DNA of 64,000 nucleotides from Casuarina equisetifolia (GCA_028551475.1 JAKISB010000012.1:1-64000); one strand, 5' to 3'; positions 12,401-24,344 are shown, numbered from the stretch's first letter. Program-made: numbers and translations. The notes: generated by a model not told the origin, from the sequence alone.

Positions 12401-12791
12401 TTTCTGTGGCTCTCACTATGAAGATAGATCACACTTGTTCTTTCAGTGTATTTGGACTAACCAGGTTTGGAGAACTATTCTAGCTCAACAAGGCATTCGT
12501 AAGGTCATCTACGATTGGGAATCTGAATTGCAATGGATGATTAAAGCAACTAAGGGAAAGGATTTAGCCGCAAAGCTTCTCCAACTTTCTTTCTTAGCTT
12601 GCCTTTATTGTATATGGTTAGAACGAAATCGTAGACGTTTTCAGAATAAGTCTATTGATATTCCAATGTTATTAGCCAAAATCAGGAGAGTAGTCCGTGG
12701 AAGAGCCTCTTTATTTAGAAATATTAAACTCTCTCAAGCAAATGTTTTGTTGAGTCATAGTTGGAGAATTTCAAATTCTATATTCTCCTAG
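9414..12791 (+). CDS. LINE ORF2: endonuclease-reverse transcriptase
   Basis: An uninterrupted 1125-codon frame for target-primed reverse transcription in the nucleus. The apurinic-like endonuclease domain (residues 1-235) has WNVRGLN (6-12), catalytic-type Glu36, GDFN (140-143), SKIDR (198-202) and SDH (226-228). The reverse transcriptase has FKAPGPDGYN (455-464), motif A KIDLMKAYD with Asp586, motif B GLRQGDPLSP (642-651), motif C FADD with Asp692/Asp693, and NPSKSQIFFSG. A zf-RVT-like module lies near residues 953-1019, with CNFC and a downstream His/Cys set. I see no RNase H domain. In the parent arrangement its ATG overlaps the ORF1 stop as ATGA. It differs from copy 2 at eight residues, none in a catalytic motif. 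Confidence 0.93.
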   Translation: MNIFSWNVRGLNKSPKQREVVKFVLSQDPHVIILIEHRVKEENASFFLKNMFADWNYSHNYLHSSVGRIWILWKMSDLQLSVQGSSSQVIHCRIDKIGFPSFFLSAIYASNLESERRELWANIEFFSSQNIGNIPWLLVGDFNEIRHVDKRIGPNVKWTRGMEDLNDMIGKLGLLEPSFMGPVFTWSNKSSSQNLRASKIDRALLNTEGILKFDKLSIEFLPPLLSDHSPSLVKLDTTHKRKKAPFRFFNFWTASPDFMEIVNHVWKQEINGTKMFKVVKKLKALKLSLRKLNSAQFGDLHQKVKVARELLEQVQLNLQLDPFDIDMRSEERLKMEQLIALSKHEEILLKQKSRNLWLKEGDNNSRMFFSSLMRRRAQNKISHLVLEDGTTIYDDDALRRAIISYYQNVLGSSHANNRFTGRYSSLFHENVNELLNLPAFERSDVKRVLWGFHDFKAPGPDGYNSLFYKKAWSIIGHDIEDAVLDFFSSKKLLKAINATLLCLVPKTPNPSCIKDFRPIACCNVLYKVISKLLAERISLILPEVISKNQTAFIRGRQISKNIMLCQELLHNYHKGDKGKRVAIKIDLMKAYDMVKWDAILGVLQAIHTPQTLLDLISQCITTTRFSVNFNGEHVGYFEGTNGLRQGDPLSPYLFVLVMEILNRIIIEKVSTSTFKYYWRCKEEKITHLCFADDLFLFAHGDVNSVLCLTEALEEFATLTGLQYNPSKSQIFFSGITEQEKLLILDHTPFSEGKLPIRYLGVPLITRRLTYTDCKVLTEKIMTRIDGWGMKHLSYAGRLQLAKSVLTSICTFWMQMFLLPKQTIYEIEKKIRHFLWAGHSEDHKTHKVVWQVVCSPKKEGGLGLLNLKVWNKVLLGRSLWNLINCPNSSLWSKWIHCTKCRGNSIMELDIKGNMAWSWRGLLKLRQTLTSTLSKPSYCCKETYKELRQVSTEVEWYNLIWLGGISKHNFIGWLICRDKLPIAVVVSRWLPSMDLYCNFCGSHYEDRSHLFFQCIWTNQVWRTILAQQGIRKVIYDWESELQWMIKATKGKDLAAKLLQLSFLACLYCIWLERNRRRFQNKSIDIPMLLAKIRRVVRGRASLFRNIKLSQANVLLSHSWRISNSIFS

Positions 12792-12879
12792 ATGGTTTGT
12801 AATGCTGGGGTATGCCCCTAAGCTTATGTATTTCTTTATTCTTTGATGAATCAACTCACATATTCATAAAAAAATATAT

Positions 12880-12895
12880 ATATATATATGCAGAT
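12880..12895. repeat. LINE target-site duplication, 3' copy (copy 1)
   Basis: ATATATATATGCAGAT follows the A-rich tail and repeats the 16 bp before the LINE. Joining the outer sides of the two copies restores continuous copia interior (GCAGAT then TTAATCTGTC). Confidence 0.85.
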
Positions 12896-14060
12896 TTAAT
12901 CTGTCAACATATAAAGCACCCACGTGCTAAATACAGCTAGCAAAACTAATGTCAGGTTATACATATTTCAACAATTTACCCAATGGTAAATCAATTTAGT
13001 AGTAAACTTTATATTACAGTGCTCCCACTAAGCAATAGCAACCTATGCTCTTATGTTCATAATGATGACATATCTTTAAAAGCACAAGTCTTTAGTATGT
13101 GGGTGTGAAAACATAGCATCTGTAATGATATTGTAAACTATAATGTCACCTTTCTTAAGTTTGTCCTTTATAACTTAATGTTTGATTTCTTTGTGTTTAG
13201 ACCATGTGATACCTTTACAGTTTTATAACAACTTTATTATCACAAAATAGCATGATAGGTCTAACAAAGAAATTAAACACTATCAACTCATCAATGAGTA
13301 CTTTAGACAAATTACCTGAATAGCTGCCCTATAGCAAGCTACAAAATTTTGCCTATATAATTGAAGAAGTCAAATGTTTATGTTTTGCACTTTTCATGAT
13401 ACTGTCCAAATCACTATAATGACATCCTGATGTAGATTTTAAAACATTATTGCAGCTTATAGGGTCTAAATTTGTACATCCCACTAGCTACAAGTTATCT
13501 ACATATGTATATGTCAACAAATAAAACTTTATTTATTTATTTATTTTTTTAAGTACTTGAGAAACTTCTTGTAACAATCAAATAAACTTAATCAAAGTCT
13601 AATTAACTTTTATCCAAAACTTGTTGAAAATAATGTGAGGTCTAGTGCAAACTTAAACATACATGGTGTTTCTTAATGCACTAGAATATGTTGCAAATAA
13701 TGTGAGGCCTACTTGTTTATTTCTTTACTTTTTAAGCATTTCTATAGATTTAGTCAATTACCTTTAAGAATAAGAATTATTCTAAGTATGCAAATCTCCA
13801 TATGGAACCTTTATGAAGCACTATTAACTTATGTCTTTTAAGAAAGACTCAATAATCATCAATAATAATACTTATGAACTACTAAATAACTGTATTATAC
13901 CATAAAGTAACTTTTGATCATTGCTCACAAGCAAGACAACATTCGTATTGGTATACTCCCGCTGAACTAAGTATATGTTCATGTATAGTCTATTCTATTC
14001 AGTGTAGTACTATAAAAATATAAACTTTCAAACTTTAAGTACTATTATTGAAAAAACATG

Positions 14061-17000
14061 AGTAGATACTTTTTCAGAGGAGGGGGCCATCTTGGACTTT
14101 TCTTTATTGTCTTGACGTCAATGCTTCTTTTCTGGATAAATACTTTCTTTAAAAAAATATGAAAAGATGATTTGGAGGATTATACAAGTATCACTTATAT
14201 ACAAGAACTTCAAAGTGACCATTGTGTATCAACGGTTTGTTTTTGAGTTTGAATTTGAATTTGAATTTGAAGATCTATCGTGTCTTGTTGGAGAAACTGA
14301 AAAAGAGATTTCAGAGGTTGTCGGCTTAGAATGATGAGCAGATACTTTTTCAGAGGAGGGGGACATCTTAGACTTTTCTTTATTGCCTTGACGTGAATGC
14401 TTCTTTTCTGGATAGATACTTTCTTTAAAAAAATATGAAAAGATGATATGGAGGATTATACAAGTATCACTTATATACAGGAATTTCAAAGAGATCGTTG
14501 TGTATCAACGGTTTGTTTTTGAGTTTGAATTTTAATTTGATTTTGAAGATTTATCGTGTATTGTGGGAGAAACTGAAAAAGGGATTTCAGAGGTTGTCGG
14601 CTTAGAATGATGAGCAGATACTTTTTCATAGGAGGGGGCCATCTTGCACCTTTTTTTATTGCCTTGACGTGAATGCTTCTTTTCTGGATAGATACTTTCT
14701 TTAAAAAAATATGAAAAGATGATTTGGAGGATTATACAAGTATCACTTCTATACAAGAACTTCAAAGAGACCATTGTGTATCAACGGTTTGTTTTTGAGT
14801 TTGAATTTGAATTTGATTTGGAAGATCTATCGTGTATAGTTGGAGAAACTGAAAAAGGGATTTCAGAGGTTGTCGGCTTAGAATGATGAGCAGATACTTT
14901 TTCAGAGGAGGGGGCCATCTTGGACTTTTCTTTATTGCCTTGATGTAAATGCTTCTTTTCTGGATAGATACTTTCTTTAAAAAAATATGAAAAGATGATA
15001 TGGAGGATTATACTAGTACCACTTATATACAAGAATTTCAAAGAGACCGTTGTGTATCAACGGTTTGTTTTTGAGTTTGAATTTGAATTTGATTTTGAAG
15101 ATGTATCGTGTAGTGTTGGAGAAACTGAATAAGGGATTTCAGAGGTTGTTGGCTTAGAATGATGAGCAGATACTTTTTCAGAGGAGGGGGCCATCTTGGA
15201 CTTTTCTTTATTGTCTTGACGTGAATGCTTCTTTTCTGGATAGATACTTTCTTTAAAAAAATATGCAAAGATGATATGGATGATTATACAAGTATCACTT
15301 ATATACAGGAATTTCAAAGAAACTGTTGTGTATCAACGGTTTGTTTTTGAGGTTGAATTTTAATTTGATTTTGAAGGTGTATCGTGTATTGTTGGAGAAA
15401 CTGAAAACGGGATTTCAGAGGTTGTTGGCTTAGAATGATGAGCAGATACTTTTTCAGAGGAGGGGGCCATCTGGGACTTTTCTTTATTGTCTTGACGTGA
15501 ATGTTTCTTTTCTGGATAGATACTTTCTTTAAATAAAAATGAAAAGATGATATGGAGAATTATACAATTATCACTTATATAAAGGAATTTCAAAGAGACC
15601 GTTGTGTATCAACGGTTTGTTTTTGAGTTTGAATTTGAATTTTATTTTGAAGATGTATCGTGTATTGTTGGAGAAACTGAAAAAGGGATTTCAGAGGTTG
15701 TCGGCTTAGAATGATGAGCAGATACTTTTTCAGAGGAGGGGGCCATCTGGGACTTTTCTTTATTGTCTTGACGTGAATGTTTCTTTTCTGGATAGATACT
15801 TTCTTTAAATAAAAATGAAAAGATGATATGGATAATTATACAATTATCACTTATATACAGGAATTTCAAAGAGATCGTTGTGTATCAACGGTTTGTTTTT
15901 GAGTTTGAATTTGAATTTTATTTTGAAGATGTATCGTGTATTGTTGGAGAAACTGAAAAAGGGATTTCCGAGGTTGTCGGCTTAGAATGATGAGCAGATA
16001 CTTTTTCAGAGGAGGGGGCCATCTTGGACTTTTCTTTATTGTCTTGACGTCAATGCTTCTTTTCTGGATAAATACTTTCTTTAAAAAAATATGAAAAGAT
16101 GATATGGAGGATTATACAAGTATCACTTATATACAGGAATTTCAAAGAGACCGTTGTGTATCAACGGTTTGCTTTTGAGTTTGAATTTGAATTTTATTTT
16201 GAAGATGTATCGTGTATTGTTGGAGAAACTGAAAAAGGGATTTCAGAGGTTGTCGGCTTAGAATGATGAGTAGATACTTTTTCAGAGGAGGGGGCCATCT
16301 TGGACTTTTCTTTATTGCCTTGATGTAAATGCTTCTTTTTTGGATATATACTTTCTTTAAAAAAATATGAAAAGATGATATGGAGGATTATACTAGTACC
16401 ACTTATATACAAGAATTTCAAAGAGACCGTTGTGAATCAACGGTTTGTTTTTGAGTTTGAATTTGAATTTTATTTTGAAGATGTATCGTGTATTGTTGAA
16501 AAAACTGAAAAAGGGATTTCAGAGGTTGTCGGCTTAGAATGATGAGTAGATACTTTTTCAGAGGAGGGGGCCATCTTGGACTTTTCTTTATTGTCTTGAT
16601 GTCAATGCTTCTTTTCTGGATAAATACTTTCTTTAAAAAAATATGAAAAGATGATATGGAGGATTATACAAGTATCACTTATATACAGGAATTTGAATTT
16701 GAATTTGAATTTGAAGATGTATCGTGTATTGTTGGAGAAACTGAAAAAGGGATTTGAGAGGTTGTCGGCTTAGAATGATGAGTAGATACTTTTTCAGAGG
16801 AGGGGGCCATCTTGGACTTTTCTTTATTGTCTTGACGTCAATGCTTCTTTTCTGGATAAATACTTTCTTTAAAAAAATATGAAAAGATGATATGGAGGAT
16901 TATACAAGTATCACTTATATACAGGACTTTGAATTGGAATTTGAATTTGAAGATGTATCGTGTATTGTTGGAGAAACTGAAAAAGGGATTTCAAGGGTTG

Positions 17001-20000
17001 TCAGCTTAGAATGATGAGTAGATACTTTTTCAGAGGAGGGGGCCATCTTGGACTTTTCTTTATTGTCTTGACGTCAATGCTTCTTTTCTGGATAAATACT
17101 TTCTTTAAAAAAATATGAAAAGATGATTTGGAGGATTATACAAGTATCACTTATATACAAGAACTTCAAAGTGACCATTGTGTATCAACGGTTTGTTTTT
17201 GAGTTTGAATTTGAATTTGATTTGGAAGATCTATCGTGTATTGTTGGAGAAACTGAAAAAGGGATTTCAGAGGTTATCGGCTTAGAATGATGAGCAGATA
17301 CTTTTTCAGAGGAGGGGGACATCTTAGACTTTTCTTTATTGCCTTGACGTGAATGCTTCTTTTCTGGATAGATACTTTCTTTAAAAAAATATGAAAAGAT
17401 GATATGGAGGATTATACAAGTATCACTTATATACAGGAATTTCAAAGAGATCGTTGTGTATCAACGGTTTGTTTTTGAGTTTGAATTTTAATTTGATTTT
17501 GAAGATTTATCGTGTATTGTGGGAGAAACTGAAAAAGGGATTTCAGAGGTTGTCGGCTTAGAATGATGAGCAGATACTTTTTCAGAGGAGGGGGCCATCT
17601 TGGACTTTTCTTTATTGTCTTGACGTGAATGCTTCTTTTCTGGATAGATACTTTCTTTAAAAAAATATGAAAAGATGATATGGAGGATTATACAAGTATC
17701 ACTTATATACAGGAATTTCAAAGAGATCGTTGTGTATCAACGGTTTGTTTTTGAGTTTGAATTTTAATTTGATTTTGAAGATTTATCGTGTATTGTGGGA
17801 GAAACTGAAAAAGGGATTTCAGAGGTTGTCGGCTTAGAATGATGAGCAGATACTTTTTCAGAGGAGGGGGCCATCTTGGACTTTTCTTTATTGTCTTGAC
17901 GTCAATGCTTCTTTTCTGGATAAATACTTTCTTTAAAAAAATATGAAAAGATGATATGGAGGATTATACAAGTATCACTTATATACAGGAATTTGAATTT
18001 GAATTTGAATTTGAAGATGTATCGTGTATTGTTGGAGAAACTGAAAAAGGGATTTCAGAGGTTGTCGGCTTAGAATGATGAGTAGATACTTTTTCAGAGG
18101 AGGGGGCCATCTTGGACTTTTCTTTATTGTCTTGACGTCAATGCTTCTTTTCTGGATAAATACTTTCTTTAAAAAAATATGAAAAGATGATATGGAGGAT
18201 TATACAAGTATCACTTATATACAGGAATTTGAATTTGAATTTCAATTTGAAGATGTATCGTGTATTGTTGGAGAAACTGAAAAAGGGATTTCAGAGGTTG
18301 TCGGCTTAGAATGATGAGTAGATATTTTTTCAGAGGAGGGGGCCATCTTGGACTTTTCTTTATTGTCTTGACGTCAATGCTTCTTTTCTGGATAAATACT
18401 TTCTTTAAAAAAATATGAAAAGATGATATGGAGGATTATACAAGTATCACTTATATACAGGAATTTCAAAGAGATCGTTGTGTATCAAGGGTTTGTTTTT
18501 GAGTTTGAATTTGAATTTTATTTTGAAGATGTATCGTGTTTTGTTGGAGAAACTGAAAAAGGGATTTCAGAGGTTGTCGGCTTAGAATGATGAGAAGATA
18601 CTTTTTCAGAGGAGGGGGCCATCTTGGACTTTTCTTTATTGTCTTGACGTCAATGCTTCTTTTCTGGATAAATACTTTCTTTAAAAAAATATGAAAAGAT
18701 GATATGGAGGATTATACAAGTATCACTTATATACAGGAATTTGAATTTGAATTTCAATTTGAAGATGTATCGTGTATTGTTGGAGAAACTGAAAAAGGGA
18801 TTTCAGAGGTTGTCGGCTTAGAATGATGAGTAGATACTTTTTCAGAGGAGGGGGCCATCTTGGACTTTTCTTTATTGTCTTGACGTCAATGCTTCTTTTC
18901 TGGATAAATACTTTCTTTAAAAAAATATGAAAAGATGATATGGAGGATTATACAAGTATCACTTATATACAGGAATTTCAAAGAGATCGTTGTGTATCAA
19001 GGGTTTGTTTTTGAGTTTGAATTTGAATTTTATTTTGAAGATGTATCGTGTATTGTTGGAGAAACTGAAAAAGGGATTTCAGAGGTTGTCGGCTTAGAAT
19101 GATGAGAAGATACTTTTTCAGAGGAGGGGGCCATCTTGGACTTTTCTTTATTGTCTTGACGTCAATGCTTCTTTTCTGGATAAATACTTTCTTTAAAAAA
19201 ATATGAAAAGATGATATGGAGGATTATACAAGTATCACTTATATACAGGAATTTGAATTTGAATTTGAATTTGAAGATGTATCGTGTATTGTTGGAGAAA
19301 CTGAAAAAGGGATTTCAGAGGTTGTCGGCTTAAAATGACGAGTAGATACTTTTTCAAAGGAGGGGGCCATCTTGGACTTTTCTTTATTGTCTTGACGTCA
19401 ATGCTTCTTTTCTGGATAAATACTTTCTTTAAAAAAATATGAAAAGATGATATGGAGGATTATACAAGTATCACTTATATACAGGAATTTGAATTTGAAT
19501 TTGAATTTGAAGATGTATCGTGTATTGTTGGAGAAACTGAAAAAGGGATTTCAGAGGTTGTCGGCTTAGAATGATGAGTAGATACTTTTTCAGAGGAGGG
19601 GGCCATCTTGGACTTTTCTTTATTGTCTTGACGTCAATGCTTCTTTTCTGGATAAATACTTTCTTTAAAAAAATATGAAAAGATGATATGGAGGATTATA
19701 CAAGTATCACTTATATACAGGAATTTGAATTTGAATTTGAATTTGAAGATGTATCGTGTATTGTTGGAGAAACTGAAAAAGGGATTTCAGAGGTTGTCGG
19801 CTTAAAATGATGAGTAGATACTTTTTCAAAGGAGGGGGCCATCTTGGACTTTTCTTTATTGTCTTGACGTCAATGCTTCTTTTCTGGATAAATACTTTCT
19901 TTAAAAAAATATGAAAAGATGATATGGAGGATTATACAAGTATCACTTATATACAAGAATTTGAATTTGAATTTGAATTTGAAGATGTATCGTGTATTGT

Positions 20001-23000
20001 TGGAGAAACTGAAAAAGGGATTTCAGAGGTTGTCGGCTTAAAATGATGAGTAGATACTTTTTCAAAGGAGGGGGCCATCTTGGACTTTTCTTTATTGTCT
20101 TGACGTCAATGCTTCTTTTCTGGATAAATACTTTCTTTAAAAAAATATGAAAAGATGATATGGAGGATTATACAAGTATCACTTATATACAGGAATTTGA
20201 ATTTGAATTTCAATTTGAAGATGTATCGTGTATTGTTGGAGAAACTGAAAAAGGGATTTCAGAGGTTGTCGGCTTAGAATGATGAGAAGATACTTTTTCA
20301 GAGGAGGGGGGCATCTTGGACTTTTCTTTATTGTCTTGACGTCAATGCTTCTTTTCTGGATAAATACTTTCTTTAAAAAAATATGAAAAGATGATATGGA
20401 GGATTATACAAGTATCACTTATATACAGGAATTTGAATTTGAATTTGAATTTGAAGATGTATCGTGTATTGTGGGAGAAACTGAAAAAGGGATTTCAGAG
20501 GTTGTCGGCTTAGAATGATGAGCAGATACTTTTTCAGAGGAGGGGGCCATCTTGCACCTCTTTTTATTGCCTTGACGTGAATGCTTCTTTTCTGGATAGA
20601 TACTTTCTTTAAAAAAATATGAAAAGATGATTTGGAGGATTATANNNNNNNNNNNNNNNNNNNNNNNNNNNNNNNNNNNNNNNNNNNNNNNNNNNNNNNN
20701 NNNNNNNNNNNNNNNNNNNNNNNNNNNNNNNNNNNNNNNNNNNNNNNNNNNNNNNNNNNNNNNNNNNNNNNNNNNNNNNNNNNNNNNNNNNNNNNNNNNN
20801 NNNNNNNNNNNNNNNNNNNNNNNNNNNNNNNNNNNNNNNNNNNNNNNNNNNNNNNNNNNNNNNNNNNNNNNNNNNNNNNNNNNNNNNNNNNNNNNNNNNN
20901 NNNNNNNNNNNNNNNNNNNNNNNNNNNNNNNNNNNNNNNNNNNNNNNNNNNNNNNNNNNNNNNNNNNNNNNNNNNNNNNNNNNNNNNNNNNNNNNNNNNN
21001 NNNNNNNNNNNNNNNNNNNNNNNNNNNNNNNNNNNNNNNNNNNNNNNNNNNNNNNNNNNNNNNNNNNNNNNNNNNNNNNNNNNNNNNNNNNNNNNNNNNN
21101 NNNNNNNNNNNNNNNNNNNNNNNNNNNNNNNNNNNNNNNNNNNNCTGAAAAAGGGATTTCAGAGGTTGTTGGCTTAGAATGATGAGCAGATACTTTTTCA
21201 GAGGAGGGGGCCATCTGGGACTTTTCTTTATTGTCTTGACGTGAATGTTTCTTTTCTGGATAGATACTTTCTTTAAATAAAAATGAAAAGATGATATGGA
21301 GAATTATACAATTATCACTTATATACAGGAATTTCAAAGAGACCGTTATGTATCAACGGTTTGTTTTTGAGTTTGAATTTGAATTTTATTTTGAAGATGT
21401 ATCGTGTATTGTTGGAGAAACTGAAAAAGGGATTTCAGAGGTTGTCGGCTTAGAATGATGAGTAGATACTTTTTCAGAGGAGGGGGCCATCTTGGACTTT
21501 TCTTTATTGCCTTGACGTGAATGCTTCTTTTCTGGATAGATACTTTCTTTAAAAAAATATGAAAAGATGATATGGAGGATTATAGAAGTATCACTTATAT
21601 ACAGGAATTTCAAAGAGACCGTTGTGTATCAACGGTTTGTTTTTGAGTTTGAATTTGAATTTTAATTTGAAGATGTATGGTGTATTGTTGGAGAAACTGA
21701 AAAAGGGATTTCAGAGGTTGTCGGCTTAGAATGATGAGCAGATACTTTTTCAGAGGAGGGGGCCATCTTGGGGTTTTCTTTATTGTCTTGACGTGAATGC
21801 TTCTTTTCTTGATAGATACTTTCTTTAAAAAAATATGAAAAGATGATATGGATTATTATACAAGTATCACTTATATACAGGAATTTGAATTTGTATTTGA
21901 ATTTGAAGATGTATCGTGTATTTTTGGAGAAACTGAAAAAGGGATTTCAGAGGTTGTCGGCTTAGAATGATGAGCAGATACTTTTTCAGAGGAGCGGGCC
22001 ATCTTGGACTTTTCTTTATTGTCTTGACGTGAATGCTTCTTTTCTGGATAGATACTTTCTTTAAAAAAATATGAAAAGATGATATGGAGGATTATACAAG
22101 TATCACTTATATACAGGAATTTCAAAGAGACCGTTGTGTATCAACGGTTTGTTTTTGAGTTTGAATTTGAATTTTAATTTGAAGATGTATCGTGTATTGT
22201 TGGAGAAACTGAAAAAGGGATTTCAGAGGTTGTCGGCTTAGAATGATGAGCAGATACTTTTTCAGAGGAGGGGGCCATCTTGGACTTTTCTTTATTGTCT
22301 TGACGTGAATGCTTCTTTTCTGGATAGATACTTTCTTTAAAGAAATATGAAAAGATGATATGGAGGATTATACAAGTATCACTTATATACAACAATTTCA
22401 AAGAGACCGTTGTGTATCAACGATTTGTTTTTGAGTTTGAATTTTAATTTTAATTTGAAGATGTATCGTGTATTGTTGGAGAAACTGAAAAAGGGATTTC
22501 AGAGGTTGTCGGCTTAGAATGATGAGTAGATACTTTTTCAGAGGAGGGGGCCATCTTGGACTTTTCTTTATTGTCTTGACGTCAATGCTTCTTTTCTGGA
22601 TAAATACTTTCTTTAAAAAAATATGAAAAGATGATATGGAGGATTATACAAGTATCACTTATATACAGGAATTTGAATTTGAATTTGAATTTGAAGATGT
22701 ATCGTGCATTGTTGGAGAAACTGAAAAAGGGATTTCAGAGGTTGTTGGCTTAGAATGATGAGTAGATACTTTTTCAGAGGAGGGGGCCATCTTGGACTTT
22801 TCTTTATTGTCTTGACGTCAATGCTTCTTTTCTGGATAAATACTTTCTTTAAAAAAATATGAAAAGATGATATGGAGGATTATACAAGTATCACTTATAT
22901 ACAGGAATTTCAAAGAGACCGTTGTGTATCAACGGTTTGTTTTTGAGTTTGAATTTGAATTTTAATTTGAAGATGTATCGTGTATTGTTGGAGAAACTGA

Positions 23001-24195
23001 AAAAGGGATTTCAAAGGTTGTTGGCTTAGAATGATGAGCAGATACTTTTTCAGAGGAGGGGGCCATCTTGGGCTTTTCTTTATTGTCTTGACGTGAATGC
23101 TTCTTTCCTGGATAGATACTTTCTTTAAAGAAATATGAAAAGATGATATGGAGGATTATACAAGTATCACTTATATACAGGAATTTGAATTTGAATTTTA
23201 TTTTGAGGATGTATCGTGTATTGTTGGAGAAACTGAAAAAGGGATTTCAGAGGTTGTCGGCTTAGAATGATGAGCGGATACTTTTTCAGAGGAGGGGGCC
23301 ATCTTGGACTTTTCTTTATTGTCTTGACGTGAATGCTTCTTTTCTGGATAGATACTTTCTTTAAAAAAATATGAAAAGATGATATGGAGGAGTATACAAG
23401 TATCACTTATATACAGAAATTTGAATTTGAATTTGAATTTGAAGATGTATCGTGTATTTTTGGAGAAACTGAAAAAGGGATTTCAGAGGTTGTCGGCTTA
23501 GAATGATGAGCAGATACTTTTTCAGAGGAGGGGGCCATCTTGGGCTTTTTTTTATTGTCTTGACGTGAATGCTTCTTTTCTGGATAGATACTTTCTTTAA
23601 AGAAATATGAAAAGATGATATGGAGGATTATACAAGTATCACTTAGATACAGGAATTTGAATTTGAATTTTATTTTGAGGATGTATCGTGTATTGTTGGA
23701 GAAACTGAAAAAGGGATTTCAGAGGTTGTCGGCTTAGAATGGTGAGCAGATACTTTTTCAGAGGAGGGGGCCATCTTGGACTTTTCTTTATTGTCTTGAC
23801 GTGAATGCTTCTTTTCTGGATAGATACTTTCTTTAAAAAAATATGAAAAGATGATATGGAGGATTATACAAGTATCACTTATATACAGAAATTTGAATTT
23901 GAATTTGAATTTGAAGATGTATCGTGTATTTTTGGAGAAACTGAAAAAGGGATTTCAGAGGTTGTCGGCTTAGAATGATGAGCAGATACTTTTTCAGAGG
24001 AGCGGGCCATCTTGGACTTTTCTTTATTGTCTTGACGTGAATGCTTCTTTTCTGGATAGATACTTTCTTTAAAAAAATATGAAAAGAAGATATGGAGGAT
24101 TATACAAGTATCACTTATATACAGGAATTTCAAAGATACCGTTGTGTATCAACGGTTTGTTTTTGAGTTTGAATTTGAATTTTATTTTGAAGATG
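14061..24195. repeat. Satellite array B, with assembly gap
   Basis: About 37 monomers plus a partial first one, in the same orientation as array A. From about 16 to 20.5 kb most monomers belong to a subfamily marked by GACGTCAATG, GGATAAATAC and GAGTAGATAC; elsewhere GACGTGAATG, GGATAGATAC and GAGCAGATAC prevail. A longer-range repeat of 2956 bp is visible: monomers at 14229-14774 (with GATCTATCG and GGGGACATCTTAGAC) recur at 17185-17721. The stretch 14781-15593 is nearly identical to 2698-3510 in array A. On the right it meets block copy 2 at the same GAAGATGT join as array A. Confidence 0.95.
20645..21144. other. Assembly gap of exactly 500 N
   Basis: The run of N is exactly 500 bases, a common placeholder length, and it lies inside satellite array B. 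The true number of monomers here is therefore unknown. Translations across it (for example 20609-21337 on the minus strand) are meaningless. Confidence 0.98.
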
Positions 24196-24344
24196 TCACA
24201 TTATTTGTTATCCATGTCACATTATGTGCTAAGAATGCAATGAATTTTACTATTATTGTTTTGTTCGAGATTTTAGAGAGGTGTATTCTTAGTTTTAATA
24301 TTTTTACTTTACGTGTAATTCTTGATGTGTATAATGCAGTTTCT

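Larger units (their letters stand above)
7632..12874 (+). mobile_element. L1-type LINE, full-length, copy 1
   Basis: A non-LTR retrotransposon of about 5.24 kb. It has a C-rich 5' leader starting CGCCCCCCAGCTCG, ORF1 (nucleic-acid-binding DUF4283/zinc-knuckle protein), ORF2 (endonuclease plus reverse transcriptase), a short 3' UTR and an A-rich tail. Target duplications flank it. It inserted into the interior of the old copia element. ORF2 is open; ORF1 carries one 1-base deletion near its 3' end. Copies 2 and 3 are duplicates of this same insertion, not separate jumps. Confidence 0.95.
6367..14060 (+). repeat. Segmental duplication block, copy 1
   Basis: This stretch matches 24196-31943 almost base for base and holds the left part of the composite: 150 bp of flank, the old copia LTR, its interior, and the nested LINE. 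The left junction with satellite (GAAGATGT then CACATTATTTG) is identical in copies 1 and 2, so the array was already the neighbour before duplication. The right junction is specific to copy 1: after AAAAAACATG the sequence switches to satellite (AGTAGATACTTTTTC), with only ATG shared at the join. Confidence 0.92.
6518..14060 (-). mobile_element. Old degenerate Ty1/copia-like element, block copy 1 (LINE nested inside)
   Basis: This is an LTR-retrotransposon fossil read on the minus strand. One LTR lies at 6518-7145. Beside it is a copia-type polypurine tract (minus strand AGCCCAAGTGGGAGAA). AT-rich interior follows at 7146-7631 and 12896-14060. The LINE at 7632-12874 is nested in the interior. 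No long coding frame survives. The element is old and heavily broken, with too many lesions to count. Only part of it is in this copy because satellite resumes at 14061; copy 2 carries more. Confidence 0.7.

Noticed and set aside
20609-21337. 242-codon minus frame and two plus frames over the gap
   Set aside because: They are made mostly of N; only short satellite pieces are real.
1-24195. Known secreted-peptide family (CLE, IDA, CEP, PSK) for the satellite frame
   Set aside because: The N-terminus is hydrophobic, but none of the short conserved peptide motifs is present.
1-24195. Centromeric satellite
   Set aside because: The monomer length and the linked transposons fit many satellites; nothing here shows centromere function.
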